Assembly (NCBI RefSeq): GCF_030547245.1
Contig: NZ_JAUOQT010000001.1
Coordinates: forward strand, 806,001 to 870,000
From: Oceanihabitans sp. 2_MG-2023
GTDB lineage: Bacteria > Bacteroidota > Bacteroidia > Flavobacteriales > Flavobacteriaceae
Direction: 5' to 3'
Length of the DNA: 64,000 nucleotides
A program made the position numbers and the translations under genes. The notes beneath the pieces were generated by a model. The model was not told where the DNA came from. It worked only from the letters and a program-made list of their open reading frames with translations, and searched no databases. Positions 51,010-61,309 of this stretch are shown here, one piece after another (positions within the stretch are counted from its first letter, which is position 1; the number at the start of each line of letters is the position of its first letter).

Positions 51010-52299
51010 TTAGGATCGCTTATCAATTACCAAAATAGGTTTTCTGCTCATTGCAGGAAACTGTAGTTTTTGAATTTCTTTTTTATCATGAAAGGCTATT
51101 CTTGGCGCAACACGAAGTTTCGCTCTAAAGTGATCTTTAATACTTTGTAATAATTTTTCGGAAGGATCGGTTGCCGCAATTTTTATTAGAATTTCATCGG
51201 TACCAATATCATTATGAGAAATCTCGATAATATAACTTTCTACTGCATTAAAATCGTTTAAAATATTATCCATTGCTGGAGGATACAAAGTGGTGCCTTT
51301 ATATTTTATCATTTGTTTTTTTCTACCAACAACTGGTCCTAAACGCATGGTGTTTCTACCACAAGAACAAGTTTCTTTATGTGCCTTTACCATATCACCA
51401 GTTTTAAAACGCAATAAAGGCATACCCTCTATACCTAAAGTTGTGATGGTTAATTCGCCAACTTCACCTTCAGGAACAACATGATTTTTATCGTCTAAAA
51501 TTTCAACAATAATTAATTCTGGGTGCTGATGCCCTCCTTGTTGGTGTTCACATTCGGTAAATGCAGTATTCATTTCGGTAGAAGCATAGGTAGAAAACAA
51601 TTCAATATCCCACTTGGCTTTTATTTTTTGCGACAAGGTATTTAAACTAAAATCTTGTTCGCGCAACGGTTCGCCTATGCATATGGCACCTTTAACTCCA
51701 GATGCATTTATATCTATTTCATTTCGTTCGGCATACTCCATAAGTTTTAATAAAAACGAAGGGACAGCTATCAAATAGGTTGGTTTAAATTTTAAAATGG
51801 AATCCCATTGTAATTCTGGTATTCCTGCGCCTACACGAATGATTCCGGCACCAAGTTTACGTACACCAAGAAAGTATGCTAATCCTGCCATAAAACGCCT
51901 GTCTATGGTTGTCATGAGTTGTACAATATCTTCCTTGCCAACTCCTGCACAAGCAAAAGAAATAGCTTCGTTATATGCTAAACGCTCTAAGTCATTATCG
52001 GTTAAAGCAAAAGTTACAGGGTCTCCTAAAGTACCAGAAGTAGTAACATAATCGATTATTTTACTTTTTGGCACACATAAAAAAGCATCATTATTTTGTT
52101 GTAATTGGTCTTTGGTTGTAACTGGAATTTTAGATAAATCTTCAATAGTTTGAATAGCATCAATTGCAATATTGTTTTCTTTAAAAACACGTTTGTAGTA
52201 TGCTGAGTTTTCATTTAAATACGTTAACAATTCTGCTAATTTATTTTCTTGAAAAGCTTTAATTTCTTTGGTTGATGCTTGTTCTATTTTAGGAATCAT
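51010..52299 (-). CDS. PaaK-like adenylate-forming ligase (AMP-binding)
   Basis: A 429-residue enzyme of the phenylacetate-CoA ligase type. The phosphate loop is YVTTSGTLGDPVTF, followed by an ELFSTYASTEMNTAFTECE segment, LRFKTGDMVKA and a zinc-ribbon-like ETCSCGRNTMR loop, then KMIKYKGTTLYPP. It would activate an aryl or acyl acid as the adenylate. Ligases of this type occur in flexirubin/aryl-polyene loci, where an aryl acid starter is activated. It overlaps the upstream C45 gene by 4 nt (ATGA) and is the last gene of the long minus-strand cluster. Confidence 0.82.
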   Translation of the reverse strand: MIPKIEQASTKEIKAFQENKLAELLTYLNENSAYYKRVFKENNIAIDAIQTIEDLSKIPVTTKDQLQQNNDAFLCVPKSKIIDYVTTSGTLGDPVTFALTDNDLERLAYNEAISFACAGVGKEDIVQLMTTIDRRFMAGLAYFLGVRKLGAGIIRVGAGIPELQWDSILKFKPTYLIAVPSFLLKLMEYAERNEIDINASGVKGAICIGEPLREQDFSLNTLSQKIKAKWDIELFSTYASTEMNTAFTECEHQQGGHQHPELIIVEILDDKNHVVPEGEVGELTITTLGIEGMPLLRFKTGDMVKAHKETCSCGRNTMRLGPVVGRKKQMIKYKGTTLYPPAMDNILNDFNAVESYIIEISHNDIGTDEILIKIAATDPSEKLLQSIKDHFRAKLRVAPRIAFHDKKEIQKLQFPAMSRKPILVIDKRS

Positions 52300-53975
52300 A
52301 AATTTAATTTCCTTTTAATCTTTTTAATATATTTATCTAATTCCTCTTGATCTGGAACGGTAGTAATTTCTTTGGTATTTGCAGTTTCAAAAGCATGTAA
52401 AGCTGCTGTATAAAATCCTTTTTCGTAATAATATTTTCCAACAAGATAATATACTTCCCAATACTCTGGGTTTAGTTGAATGGTTTCTGTAAGCTTTTCT
52501 GAAGAAATTTTTGTTTCATTACTAATAGCATGTTGTAATGCTTTACTAGCTATTCTGTAGGCTTCATAATTTTTATATGCTTCGGTAAACTGAAACGCAT
52601 CTGCTTCAATGGTTAATTCTGGTATAGAAAGGTTTAGATGGGAAGCGGAAGCATCTGCAAAAACCTCATCTAAATCGTAAGCTACAAATGCACCTAATTG
52701 ATACGGATTGGATGAAACCCAAACCTGTCGCTCTTCGGGTTTAAAAACAATACCATGGTGTGCTAAAAGTTGGTTTAAGGCTTTCTCATTGCCATAACCA
52801 ATGGCTTTATCATGTAAACCTTCTTTGTTTCGTAGAATAGCTACAGCGTCTTGTACATTTAATTTTTCGGTAGCAGCTAAAAGTTCTTCCATACGTTCGT
52901 AACGATATGCTGAATGACTTTCGGCTATTGCTTTTATGTTATTTTTATCTTCTGCATAAGCGTCACTTTGAAAGTGATTGGTACATATTAATTGGTTGGT
53001 ATTTTCTACTTGATACACACCAAAATTCTTAGGTGAAACCTCAATAGTAATGGCTTTTTTGTCTTTTGCACTACCAACAAAAATGGATTCGGATACAAAA
53101 ACCTGACGTTTTTTGGCAATGGCTATGGCTTCATCAATAGTTGATGCATATTGTAAAATTTCACGATTTAAAATAGAAATTGGTGTTTTGGCAATCCAAG
53201 GAATTTTAGATTTTCCAGCATTTATAGTCACTGTAAGTCCGTGTTCATTCATACCAGAAACTACACCAATCATTCCGGGCCAAGTTACCGACATAAATTT
53301 GTAACCTTCTGTTGGGTTTACAAAAGCTACTATTTTATTTTTTGCGAAGTCATCACCAGCATAGAAATCTAGGTTTCTACCGATTAATAATTGTCCGTCT
53401 TCGGTTTTATTCCCCCAAGCAGCAAAAGAAGAACAACCAACCAACATTAAATCTTGCATAGCGTGACCAATATCATGCGCGCCGTGAAGATACAACACTC
53501 TTAAATATTCTTCGGCAATATGATTATAGTCGTTGGATGCATATTTGGATAGCCCTAAAATCTCTGCTTTGTAAGCTTCTGGAATATGTAAATACATCTT
53601 TCGATTGTAGAAAGCTAAAACTTTTCGTAGTAGATATTGCTTGAATTTAGAGGGAACCAATTCGTCTACTTTACTTAAAAAAGCATGCTCTTGGGTTTTA
53701 AATAAATCTTCGGTTAATAAACCCGTATTTAAACCAATTTGGTAAGCGTTTCCTTCTACAAACAATTCATAAGAACCATATTCGTTTTTTGCAAAACTAT
53801 TATTTCCTGAAGCAAACGTAGAATCGTTAATTGTAATTTTTTCTGAAATTGTTGCATCATAACCACTTACATCTGGAATGTCATGTATAGATTTTGAGAT
53901 ACCACATGAAGTGAGTGCCGCAAAAAGTATGACAACTAAAAACGAAGTGTAGCAATTAAAATTTTTAATCTTCAT
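52296..53975 (-). CDS. C45-type (Ntn-hydrolase) acyltransferase/peptidase-like lipoprotein
   Basis: A 559-residue lipoprotein. The signal peptide ends with LTSCGIS (lipobox Cys). The Ntn-hydrolase domain (about 130-420) has the probable N-terminal nucleophile in LVGCSSFAAWG, with LIGRNLDF and GLTVTINAGKS matching the C45/acyl-CoA:6-APA acyltransferase family. The last 100 residues form a TPR-like helical tail. It could attach or cleave an acyl or amide bond of the pigment or a lipid in the periplasm. It overlaps both neighbours. Confidence 0.8.
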   Translation of the reverse strand: MKIKNFNCYTSFLVVILFAALTSCGISKSIHDIPDVSGYDATISEKITINDSTFASGNNSFAKNEYGSYELFVEGNAYQIGLNTGLLTEDLFKTQEHAFLSKVDELVPSKFKQYLLRKVLAFYNRKMYLHIPEAYKAEILGLSKYASNDYNHIAEEYLRVLYLHGAHDIGHAMQDLMLVGCSSFAAWGNKTEDGQLLIGRNLDFYAGDDFAKNKIVAFVNPTEGYKFMSVTWPGMIGVVSGMNEHGLTVTINAGKSKIPWIAKTPISILNREILQYASTIDEAIAIAKKRQVFVSESIFVGSAKDKKAITIEVSPKNFGVYQVENTNQLICTNHFQSDAYAEDKNNIKAIAESHSAYRYERMEELLAATEKLNVQDAVAILRNKEGLHDKAIGYGNEKALNQLLAHHGIVFKPEERQVWVSSNPYQLGAFVAYDLDEVFADASASHLNLSIPELTIEADAFQFTEAYKNYEAYRIASKALQHAISNETKISSEKLTETIQLNPEYWEVYYLVGKYYYEKGFYTAALHAFETANTKEITTVPDQEELDKYIKKIKRKLNL

Positions 53976-55503
53976 GGCTGTTAGATTCTAAAATCTTATC
54001 TAATAAATAATCTTTACCAAGAATTTCGGAACAGGTAATAATAGCGCTTATCGTTACTCCTAAAATTCCGTGCATATTTAAACTCTGACCGGTAAAAAAC
54101 AAGTTTTTTATTTTAGTTTTTGGCGATAAATGTGAGTGTAAAGGTTTGTTTACATCTTTAACATAGGCGTACATAGAACCACGATTACTACCAATATAAT
54201 CTCTATAAGACAAAGGTGTTGAGGTGTAATAAGCTTCGATACAATCTCTAATATTAGGGAATTTTTTTACTAACTCATCAATAAGTGTTTCTGCTTTTTC
54301 GGTTTTAAATTGCTCGTAGGTTTGCCCTCTGTCGTTTTTATTTGCAACGGTATTGTGTGTGTCTTCCCAAGGTTTTACTTCGTCATAATTCATATAGGTC
54401 ATTACCGCAATACTATCACCAAATCCGTTAGAATTTTTCTTAATTCCCATAGACATCATATATCCTTCTGGCCAACTTTCTTGTGTGTAGTTGTGGGAAT
54501 CCCAAACTTTGGTAGCATCTTTAAAATGGTAGAAGTTTTTATTTTGATATTTAAACGTGTTCGGTTTTAAAACAAGGTATAAAGTGAAAGCAGCAATGGT
54601 ACTTTCAATTTTTTCAATTCGGTTGGTGTATGATTTTCTAAATTTATCTTCCCCTACCATTTTTACAGTAAGTTTCGGTTCTATATTAGAAATAAATAAA
54701 CCACCTTTAACCTCTACTCCTTTGGTTGTAGTTGCTGAAGTGATTAAACCATCTTCAAATCCGAATTTTGAAACTTCGTGATGTTTATACACTTCTCCAC
54801 CTTCGGCTTTTAGTCTTTTAATTAGCACTTTGGTAATTTGGCTTCCACCATTGACACAACGATAGGAACTTTGTATATAGGAGTTTGTAGATAATGCATG
54901 TACAAAAAATGGTGTTTTGTTTTGATCTCCGGCATACAAATAATTAGAACCAGCTAAAACCGCTTGCAGTTTTTTATTTGTTGTAAATGAATTTATGTAT
55001 TCTTTTGCTGGTAGTTGAAAAATTTCAGCATCATCATAATAAGGCTTTCCTTTTTTAAGGGAGTATAACGGGAATTTAAGACAGGTTTCTTGTAGCTTTT
55101 GGCAATACATTTTGATACCTTCTTCTTCATCAGGGAAATCTACTAATAAGTTTTTTATAAAATTATCGTAGCCTTGTGCATGTTTATACTCTTTAGGGTC
55201 TTCATCAAAAGAGATGACATCAAAACCATCTTCATCCATTTTATGAAGCTGTATGCCGTCTAAAATATCAATATATTTAAAGTATTGATGTAAGTTTTGT
55301 CCTTCGCTTAAGCCACCAATATAATGTACTCCTGTATCAAAAATAGTTTTGTTACGAACAAAGGTTTGTAGGTTTCCACCATATTGATTGTTTTTTTCTA
55401 AAACGCAAACACTCTTTCCTTCTTTGGCAAGAATAATTGCAGAAACCAATCCAGCGAGACCACTTCCAACGATTACAACATCATAATATTCTTTGTACTT
55501 CAA
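53965..55503 (-). CDS. CrtI/CrtISO-like FAD-dependent oxidoreductase
   Basis: A 512-residue flavoprotein. The dinucleotide-binding fold is VVIVGSGLAGLVSAIILAKE, with VLEKNNQYGGNLQTF and a C-terminal NLFFTGQSLNMHGILGVT motif typical of phytoene desaturase and carotene isomerase relatives. Related enzymes occur in flexirubin and aryl-polyene clusters, where they may oxidise, reduce or isomerise the polyene. The stop overlaps the C45 gene start by 11 nt. No other carotenoid gene is in the window, which argues for the polyene role. Confidence 0.83.
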   Translation of the reverse strand: MKYKEYYDVVIVGSGLAGLVSAIILAKEGKSVCVLEKNNQYGGNLQTFVRNKTIFDTGVHYIGGLSEGQNLHQYFKYIDILDGIQLHKMDEDGFDVISFDEDPKEYKHAQGYDNFIKNLLVDFPDEEEGIKMYCQKLQETCLKFPLYSLKKGKPYYDDAEIFQLPAKEYINSFTTNKKLQAVLAGSNYLYAGDQNKTPFFVHALSTNSYIQSSYRCVNGGSQITKVLIKRLKAEGGEVYKHHEVSKFGFEDGLITSATTTKGVEVKGGLFISNIEPKLTVKMVGEDKFRKSYTNRIEKIESTIAAFTLYLVLKPNTFKYQNKNFYHFKDATKVWDSHNYTQESWPEGYMMSMGIKKNSNGFGDSIAVMTYMNYDEVKPWEDTHNTVANKNDRGQTYEQFKTEKAETLIDELVKKFPNIRDCIEAYYTSTPLSYRDYIGSNRGSMYAYVKDVNKPLHSHLSPKTKIKNLFFTGQSLNMHGILGVTISAIITCSEILGKDYLLDKILESNSHED

Positions 55504-55507
55504 TATT

Positions 55508-58500
55508 TTATTTTTTTAAGATAATAAGTGTTTCGTTTTCTTTTTCAACTTTAAAATCTAAAGATTTTAAAAGTTCAATATATAAATTTCGACATTCTTT
55601 TAATAATACAAAAACATTCGCAGTATTTGCTATATTTTTAATTTCATTTTCAGGAATCCCTTTAAGATTAAGTATAGCAGTATTAGTGTTGTTTTGTATT
55701 AGTTCTTCCATAGAATTATACACCGAAATTTTATAATGTGTATTTGTAATGTAGCTATTTTTAACTATTGCACTTTCATTTTTGTCTTTAATAAACGTAT
55801 GTATTTTCCTGTCTGGATGATCTAAAGCCAATAGTAAGTCTAGTTGTCCAGAATCTTTAGAAAAATGTGTAATAACATCTTTTTCGCCAATAGTATCTAG
55901 AATTGCTCTATAATTTATTGCGTTGGTCTTTAAATCTGTTTTAACCTTTTTATAAAGTGCATCTCCTTTATATCTGTAATCTTCTAAAACAATACGATGA
56001 AAGTATGTTTCGTTTTCTAACTCATCACGAAGTAGATTAAATTCTTTCTTAAAATGAGCACTTATTGCTTTCGTTTTTTCTCTAGATGTAGAACCAAAAC
56101 TTTGATCTTCGGTTGTAATTCTATCTAATATTTTTATGGTAAGATGTTCTCTTTTTATTATAAAGCTTCCTTTTGGTAGGACTTCAGAATTACCATGAAT
56201 TAGTATAGGCAGAATATCTAGATTTAATTCTTCGGCTAAGAAAAAAGCACCTTTATGAAAACGTTTTATCTTGTTTGTATAAGATCTAGTTCCTTCTGGA
56301 AAGGCCATTAAAGAATAGCCTTGATCTAATTTGTTTTTTAAATGTGAGACACCACCATCAATACCATTAGAAACTGGATAAAAACCAGCCATTTTTACAG
56401 TTCTTCCAAAAACAGGAGAGTTGTATACCCAATCGTTTACCAAGAAAATAATTTTTGGAGATTGCATACCAATTGCTAGAATATCTAAAAAAGAGGTGTG
56501 GTTTGCAATAATGATAGCTTGTTTTTTAAAGGTTTCGTTATTTGGATTTAGAGTTTTTACCTTAACAAATGGATTAGTAAAAAATACAGATCTCATAAAT
56601 TTAGAGAGCACTTGATGAAACCAAGGCATTTTTACTTTTTTAGAAAGCGGAATGAGAGGGAAAACAATAGCTGCTATTAATCCCAATACAAATCCACCAA
56701 TACCATAATACCCAAAAGAAAAAAGAGCATGTAATAATAAATGCAAAGTTATTGGTCTTTTGGTTTTACTTCCAATAAATAATTTAAAAAGTAAAGGTTG
56801 TATACTAAACGAAATTAATAAAGCAGATAAAATACCAATAATCGAAACTAGCGAGATGGAATGTAAAGCAGGATGCTTAGCAAAAATTAAAACACCAACG
56901 CCTAAAATAGTGGTTATAACCGAAAGTATAATAGAGGTTTTATGTGTTGGTAAAGCTATTTCTCCTGTTTTATATTCGTGCAGTAAACCATTAGTAATAA
57001 AAATACAATAGTCTATACCTAAACCAAAAATAAAGGTGGAAATTATGATATTAAATATATTAAACTGTATACCAAAAAATCCCATTGTACCAATGGTTAA
57101 CAGCCAAGTAAGTGCAATTGGAATTGCTGTAACTAAGGTTAAAGAAATACTTCTGTAAAAAAGTAATAATAATAATAAAACAACGATAGAAGAGTATAAA
57201 ACTAGACGATTAAAGTCGGTTTTTAGATTGCCTAAAAAAGTTTCGTTCATGTGTTTTCTATCTACAACGACTGTTTTTTCTTGGTTTTCAAAAGTATCTA
57301 CTAGGCTTTGTGTGTTTTTATCTTGTACTTTAACTAAAGTAGTTACGGTGGAGAAATCGTTTTTGGAAGAAATATAATCTTCGGTAGAAATATTTTTTAA
57401 AGCTTTAAAGTCGGTAACCGTTAGCGGATTAAAAGTATTCTCTAATAGCGCATAAAATTTGTGGAAGGTGGTTGGTTTAAAACCTAAAGTTTTTCCGCTT
57501 TCCACTAAATTGTTTTTTGTGTTTTGAATGTTTTCTATAGTCCAAAACTGCTTCCAAGTATTAATTTTCTGATTTTGAATTTCTTCAGATTGAATTAAAG
57601 AACCAATAGAACTAAACTGAATTATTTTATCATCCTTTTGAAGCTTTTTAAGCATTGGGAAAATAACATCATTAGCTTGTAGTGCTTCGTTTTCTGTGTT
57701 TCCGTATGTGGCTAAATACACCGATTTTGATGAAATATTAGTAAGTGCATCTAACCTTTGTTGCGCATCCATTAACGATTTAGGTTCAAAATTTAGTTTT
57801 GCTAAGTCGTTATTAAAAGTCACTTTGTTATAGGTAAAAGCACTAATACCTATAAGAATTGCTAAAGCAATTAAAACCCATTTGTTTTGGTGCAAAGGAT
57901 AAGAAGCTACGCGATCTATAACATTTTTTTTAGTAGCCGTTTCTGTTTTGGTATTATATACTTGCGGAATAAAAAGTAGCGCAAAAACCGAAGCGCCTAA
58001 AACGCTAATTGCTGCAAAAATGCCTAAATCTTGTAATGCTTGCGACTCAATAAACAATAAACATAAAAAGGCTAAAGCTGTTGTTAAACTACTGATTAAA
58101 ATAGGTTTAGTAATTTCTTTATATAACTGTTTTGCATTGTTGTTACTGCGAATATGTGTAAGAATATGTAGCGCATAATCTAGAGTTACACCAAGAAGTA
58201 CTGAACCAATACCCAGTGAAATTGCAGATATTTTACCGCGTATAAGATATAATAAGCTTACCGCCAAAAGTGCACCTAAAATGGTAGGTGTAAATAGAAT
58301 AATTGGTATGCTTAATTTTTTGTAAAAAAGAATAAGAATAAGTAATAAAACGGTTACAGCAATACCAACAGTAAGTTGAATGTCTCTTTTTATTTGCTTG
58401 GCATTTGCAACAGCTATAAGCGCTCCTCCAAAATATTCAGCTTCTACTTTATTTTTAAATGTTATATTCAGTTGATCTTGTAGTGCATATAAATTATCTG

Positions 58501-59185
58501 CAAAAGTTGCGTTTTCTGCTGTTTCGCTAGATGCAAATGTTGGTGTAATAAAAAGCAGTACATTGTTTTTGTCTTTACTAATTATAAATCCGTTATATAG
58601 CGTGAAGTCATCACCAAAACTTAATTCTTGTAGTTTTTTTAAAGCAATAAAAGATAAGCCTAATGGATCTTTTAAAATGGTTTCTTTAGCCACAAAACCA
58701 GAAGGGGAAACTAAGGTTTTATAATTAGCATTCGTGGTTTTTTGAATACTATCTTTATCTAGTTTTTGTTGTATGGTTTGGTAATCTTCTTTATTTAAAA
58801 ACAAAGGTAAATTGTTGTATACAAAGTCTAAGGTATTCATTATATCCTTATCTGCAACTTGCCCTTGAATGTCTTTTATATATGCTTCTGAAGAATTAGA
58901 AATACTATCAATAAACTGCGTTGCATAGTTGGTTAAATCATCTGTATTTCCGTTTTCTTTTCGTTGAATATTTACAATAATCTTATCGGCAAAATTAACT
59001 TGTTTAAGTACTTTTTGTGCTTCGGAAGATTTTTCGCTTTGCGGAATAAGTTTGGTAATATCTTCTTCGAATTTAATATTTGAAGCTAGAAAAAATAAGC
59101 CAACAAAGAGTGCTAACAAAATACCAATGCTTAAAGGTTTTTGAGAGGCAATACGTTGGTGTATTTTATAAAACAGCTTATCCAT
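55508..59185 (-). CDS. MMPL/RND-type exporter fused to a PlsC acyltransferase
   Basis: A 1225-residue fusion. Two RND halves (about 1-400 and 420-800) each have an N-terminal helix, a periplasmic loop and six membrane segments, including SLGIGSVLLGVTLDYALHIL and FIFGLGIDYCIFITNG. The PlsC domain (about 870-1070) has NHTSFLD and FPEGTRSYTNK. The last 150 residues are soluble and resemble a truncated Rossmann-like methyltransferase fold. This exporter-acyltransferase unit fits transfer of an acyl/polyene chain to an acceptor and transport to the outer membrane. Such fusions occur in aryl-polyene/flexirubin loci. Confidence 0.85.
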   Translation of the reverse strand: MDKLFYKIHQRIASQKPLSIGILLALFVGLFFLASNIKFEEDITKLIPQSEKSSEAQKVLKQVNFADKIIVNIQRKENGNTDDLTNYATQFIDSISNSSEAYIKDIQGQVADKDIMNTLDFVYNNLPLFLNKEDYQTIQQKLDKDSIQKTTNANYKTLVSPSGFVAKETILKDPLGLSFIALKKLQELSFGDDFTLYNGFIISKDKNNVLLFITPTFASSETAENATFADNLYALQDQLNITFKNKVEAEYFGGALIAVANAKQIKRDIQLTVGIAVTVLLLILILFYKKLSIPIILFTPTILGALLAVSLLYLIRGKISAISLGIGSVLLGVTLDYALHILTHIRSNNNAKQLYKEITKPILISSLTTALAFLCLLFIESQALQDLGIFAAISVLGASVFALLFIPQVYNTKTETATKKNVIDRVASYPLHQNKWVLIALAILIGISAFTYNKVTFNNDLAKLNFEPKSLMDAQQRLDALTNISSKSVYLATYGNTENEALQANDVIFPMLKKLQKDDKIIQFSSIGSLIQSEEIQNQKINTWKQFWTIENIQNTKNNLVESGKTLGFKPTTFHKFYALLENTFNPLTVTDFKALKNISTEDYISSKNDFSTVTTLVKVQDKNTQSLVDTFENQEKTVVVDRKHMNETFLGNLKTDFNRLVLYSSIVVLLLLLLFYRSISLTLVTAIPIALTWLLTIGTMGFFGIQFNIFNIIISTFIFGLGIDYCIFITNGLLHEYKTGEIALPTHKTSIILSVITTILGVGVLIFAKHPALHSISLVSIIGILSALLISFSIQPLLFKLFIGSKTKRPITLHLLLHALFSFGYYGIGGFVLGLIAAIVFPLIPLSKKVKMPWFHQVLSKFMRSVFFTNPFVKVKTLNPNNETFKKQAIIIANHTSFLDILAIGMQSPKIIFLVNDWVYNSPVFGRTVKMAGFYPVSNGIDGGVSHLKNKLDQGYSLMAFPEGTRSYTNKIKRFHKGAFFLAEELNLDILPILIHGNSEVLPKGSFIIKREHLTIKILDRITTEDQSFGSTSREKTKAISAHFKKEFNLLRDELENETYFHRIVLEDYRYKGDALYKKVKTDLKTNAINYRAILDTIGEKDVITHFSKDSGQLDLLLALDHPDRKIHTFIKDKNESAIVKNSYITNTHYKISVYNSMEELIQNNTNTAILNLKGIPENEIKNIANTANVFVLLKECRNLYIELLKSLDFKVEKENETLIILKK

Positions 59186-60374
59186 TTTGTAATGTTATGT
59201 TTTTTTTATTAAAAATAGTAAACAGTACAAAACTTAGTATACCTAATACCATTGCAGATAATATAGCCAATGTAAAACTACCAACTAAGTAGGTTTTTAG
59301 GTGATCTGTTATTTCGAAACCATTTTTAAACATATCTAAAGTATAGTTGTAGTCTACACCTAAAATAGTTTGTCCAATTTTTGAACTTGCGTATAACACA
59401 AAAGGAATAAAAGGGGGTAAGCTTACATTAGAAAAACCAAAAGAAATTGCTTTGTTTAATCGAAATAGTACCGCTAATGAAATTACTAATAGGGTATGAA
59501 AACCCCAAAAAGGAGATAAACCAATAAATACTCCAAGTGCCACAGATAATGCTTTTTTTGTTGGTGTGTCTTGATGCCCTAAAAAGTCTTCGATAAAGAA
59601 TCGTTTAATTCCTTTTTTTTTTAATTTTCGGAATAAATTTCTCGGCTTTATGTAAAATGCTAATATTAATATTAAGCAAGTGTTTAAAATGCTAATTCTT
59701 GTAAAATCTTTAAAAGGTCTAAAATGAGAAACGCGTTCGGTTTCATCATATAACACCTTTATAGGAATGTTTTTTACTTCTACATCATTCCACGCTGCTT
59801 TTACAATTACTTCTATTTCAAATTCGAATTTCTTTGTATAAAACTTTAGTTTTTCTAAAGCTTTTAGAGGATACATTCTAAAACCAGATTGCGTATCTGT
59901 TAGTTTAATTCCTGTTTCAAACCAAAACCAAAAGTTAGAGAATTTATTTCCAAAACTACTTTTCCCAGGAACGGTTTCATGACTCATATTACGAGCTCCA
60001 ATAAGTAAAAGATTTTTGTTTTTGGATTGTTCTAAAGCTGCTACAAATGCTTGAATATCTTCTGGAAAATGTTGCCCATCCGAATCAATAGTAATAGCAT
60101 AATGGTAGCCTAAAGTTGTTGCTTTAATAAAACCTTGGCGTAATGCATTTCCCTTTCCTTGATTTTTAGGAATAAAAATATGTTGTACTTGCGAATAGTT
60201 TTCTAGAATTTGCGCAGTGCTATCTGTAGCTCCATCATTAATAATAATGATGTTTTTTGTGTATTGCAAAACACCATCGATAACACGTTTTAATGTACGC
60301 TCGTTGTTGTATGTTGGAATTAACACACAGATTTTCAGATTGTTTATTTTATTAATTAATAGCTCGTTAGTCAC
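59178..60374 (-). CDS. GT2 glycosyltransferase fused to DUF2062
   Basis: A 398-residue protein. The GT2 domain (about 12-230) has VLIPTYNNERTLKR, INDGATDST and the DxD-type IDSDGQHFPEDI; a TQSGFRMYPL segment follows, like dolichyl-phosphate sugar synthases. The C-terminal DUF2062 (about 265-395) is membrane-bound with FIGLSPFWGFHTLLVI. Both domains are seen together in aryl-polyene loci. It overlaps the MMPL-PlsC gene by 8 nt. Confidence 0.83.
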   Translation of the reverse strand: MTNELLINKINNLKICVLIPTYNNERTLKRVIDGVLQYTKNIIIINDGATDSTAQILENYSQVQHIFIPKNQGKGNALRQGFIKATTLGYHYAITIDSDGQHFPEDIQAFVAALEQSKNKNLLLIGARNMSHETVPGKSSFGNKFSNFWFWFETGIKLTDTQSGFRMYPLKALEKLKFYTKKFEFEIEVIVKAAWNDVEVKNIPIKVLYDETERVSHFRPFKDFTRISILNTCLILILAFYIKPRNLFRKLKKKGIKRFFIEDFLGHQDTPTKKALSVALGVFIGLSPFWGFHTLLVISLAVLFRLNKAISFGFSNVSLPPFIPFVLYASSKIGQTILGVDYNYTLDMFKNGFEITDHLKTYLVGSFTLAILSAMVLGILSFVLFTIFNKKNITLQNG

Positions 60375-60394
60375 TTAAAGAAAGTGTTTTCTTT

Positions 60395-60892
60395 TTACGA
60401 GTCTAAAATTAATGATTTTTCTTCATCTGTAAAGACTTTAGACTGTAAAATATAGTCTTTTATGTGTTTTTTTAATGTGGAAGATTTTATACTATTAAAT
60501 TGTTTTAAGATTGTGAGTCTGTCTTCGTCTATGTTGCTTTTGTATTTTAAAAGCTTTGGTGTATTTTCTTGAATACCTAAACGTATAAAACGTAGTTCGA
60601 TATTGTTAGGTGCTTTGGTGATTGCATATTCTACTAATGTTACACCTTCTACAAAACCTTCTTTTTTTTCTTTTAAAGTTTTTGCGTGTTTTGCAACTAA
60701 TGCTATTGCAGCGCCTTTGTATGCAATAAATTCTACTTTATCTTTTTTGGTTATATGTGCTAAAGACTGATTAAAGGCTTCGGTTTTGGTCTTGTCTTTT
60801 GCAGCAATTTTATAAGCATCTCTAACAGAATCTAAATTTAAAGACTGTATGTTTAAGCTTAATGCAGTTATTAATAAAACAATTAATTTCAT
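60395..60892 (-). CDS. Exported small helical protein, unknown function
   Basis: A 165-residue protein with an N-terminal signal-like segment (MKLIVLLITALSLNIQ) and a helical, Lys-rich body (VALAKHAKTLKEKKEGF-like segment near residue 75, and ELRFIRLGIQENTPKLL). No motif is recognised. Proteins of this size and composition occur in flexirubin-type loci. It lies between the GT2 and the dehydratase genes with short gaps (20 and 44 nt). Confidence 0.65.
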   Translation of the reverse strand: MKLIVLLITALSLNIQSLNLDSVRDAYKIAAKDKTKTEAFNQSLAHITKKDKVEFIAYKGAAIALVAKHAKTLKEKKEGFVEGVTLVEYAITKAPNNIELRFIRLGIQENTPKLLKYKSNIDEDRLTILKQFNSIKSSTLKKHIKDYILQSKVFTDEEKSLILDS

Positions 60893-60936
60893 TTTTTAGT
60901 TTTTATAAACCTACAAGGTCTTTAAAACCAAGTAGA

Positions 60937-61302
60937 TTACTTTTCTATAAAGTTACTTGTCAATTTTAATGCCACAGTGTCTCCAAATGAAGTACTATTT
61001 TTTACTTTATACCCTTCTTCGGTTTCACTAATGTCTAATTTTAATACTAAATCTGGTGTTTTCTCGGGATTTATTATTGCCATAAATTTAATGTTGCTAG
61101 AAGATTGCATCCTTAATTTTTTACCAACTACATCTTCGGTTAACTCTTTAATAATTTGCATCATACAAACTCCTGGAGTTACAGGATTTCCAGGAAAATG
61201 TCCTTTAAAGATTTCGTGATCTTTGTTTATGGTAATGTTAGCAGTTGCCAAATTCTCGGCAATTGCTACATTATTTACTGTGTAAAAGTCTTTTAATTGC
61301 AT
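60937..61302 (-). CDS. FabZ/FabA-like 3-hydroxyacyl-ACP dehydratase (hotdog fold)
   Basis: A 121-residue hotdog protein. The active-site His is in FKGHFPGNPVTPGVCMMQ, the FabZ-type motif. Helix and strand order match a single hotdog domain, smaller than FabZ (about 145). In aryl-polyene pathways a dehydratase of this kind makes the conjugated double bonds on ACP-bound chains. No ACP gene is visible inside the window. Confidence 0.83.
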   Translation of the reverse strand: MQLKDFYTVNNVAIAENLATANITINKDHEIFKGHFPGNPVTPGVCMMQIIKELTEDVVGKKLRMQSSSNIKFMAIINPEKTPDLVLKLDISETEEGYKVKNSTSFGDTVALKLTSNFIEK

Positions 61303-61309
61303 GTTTTAT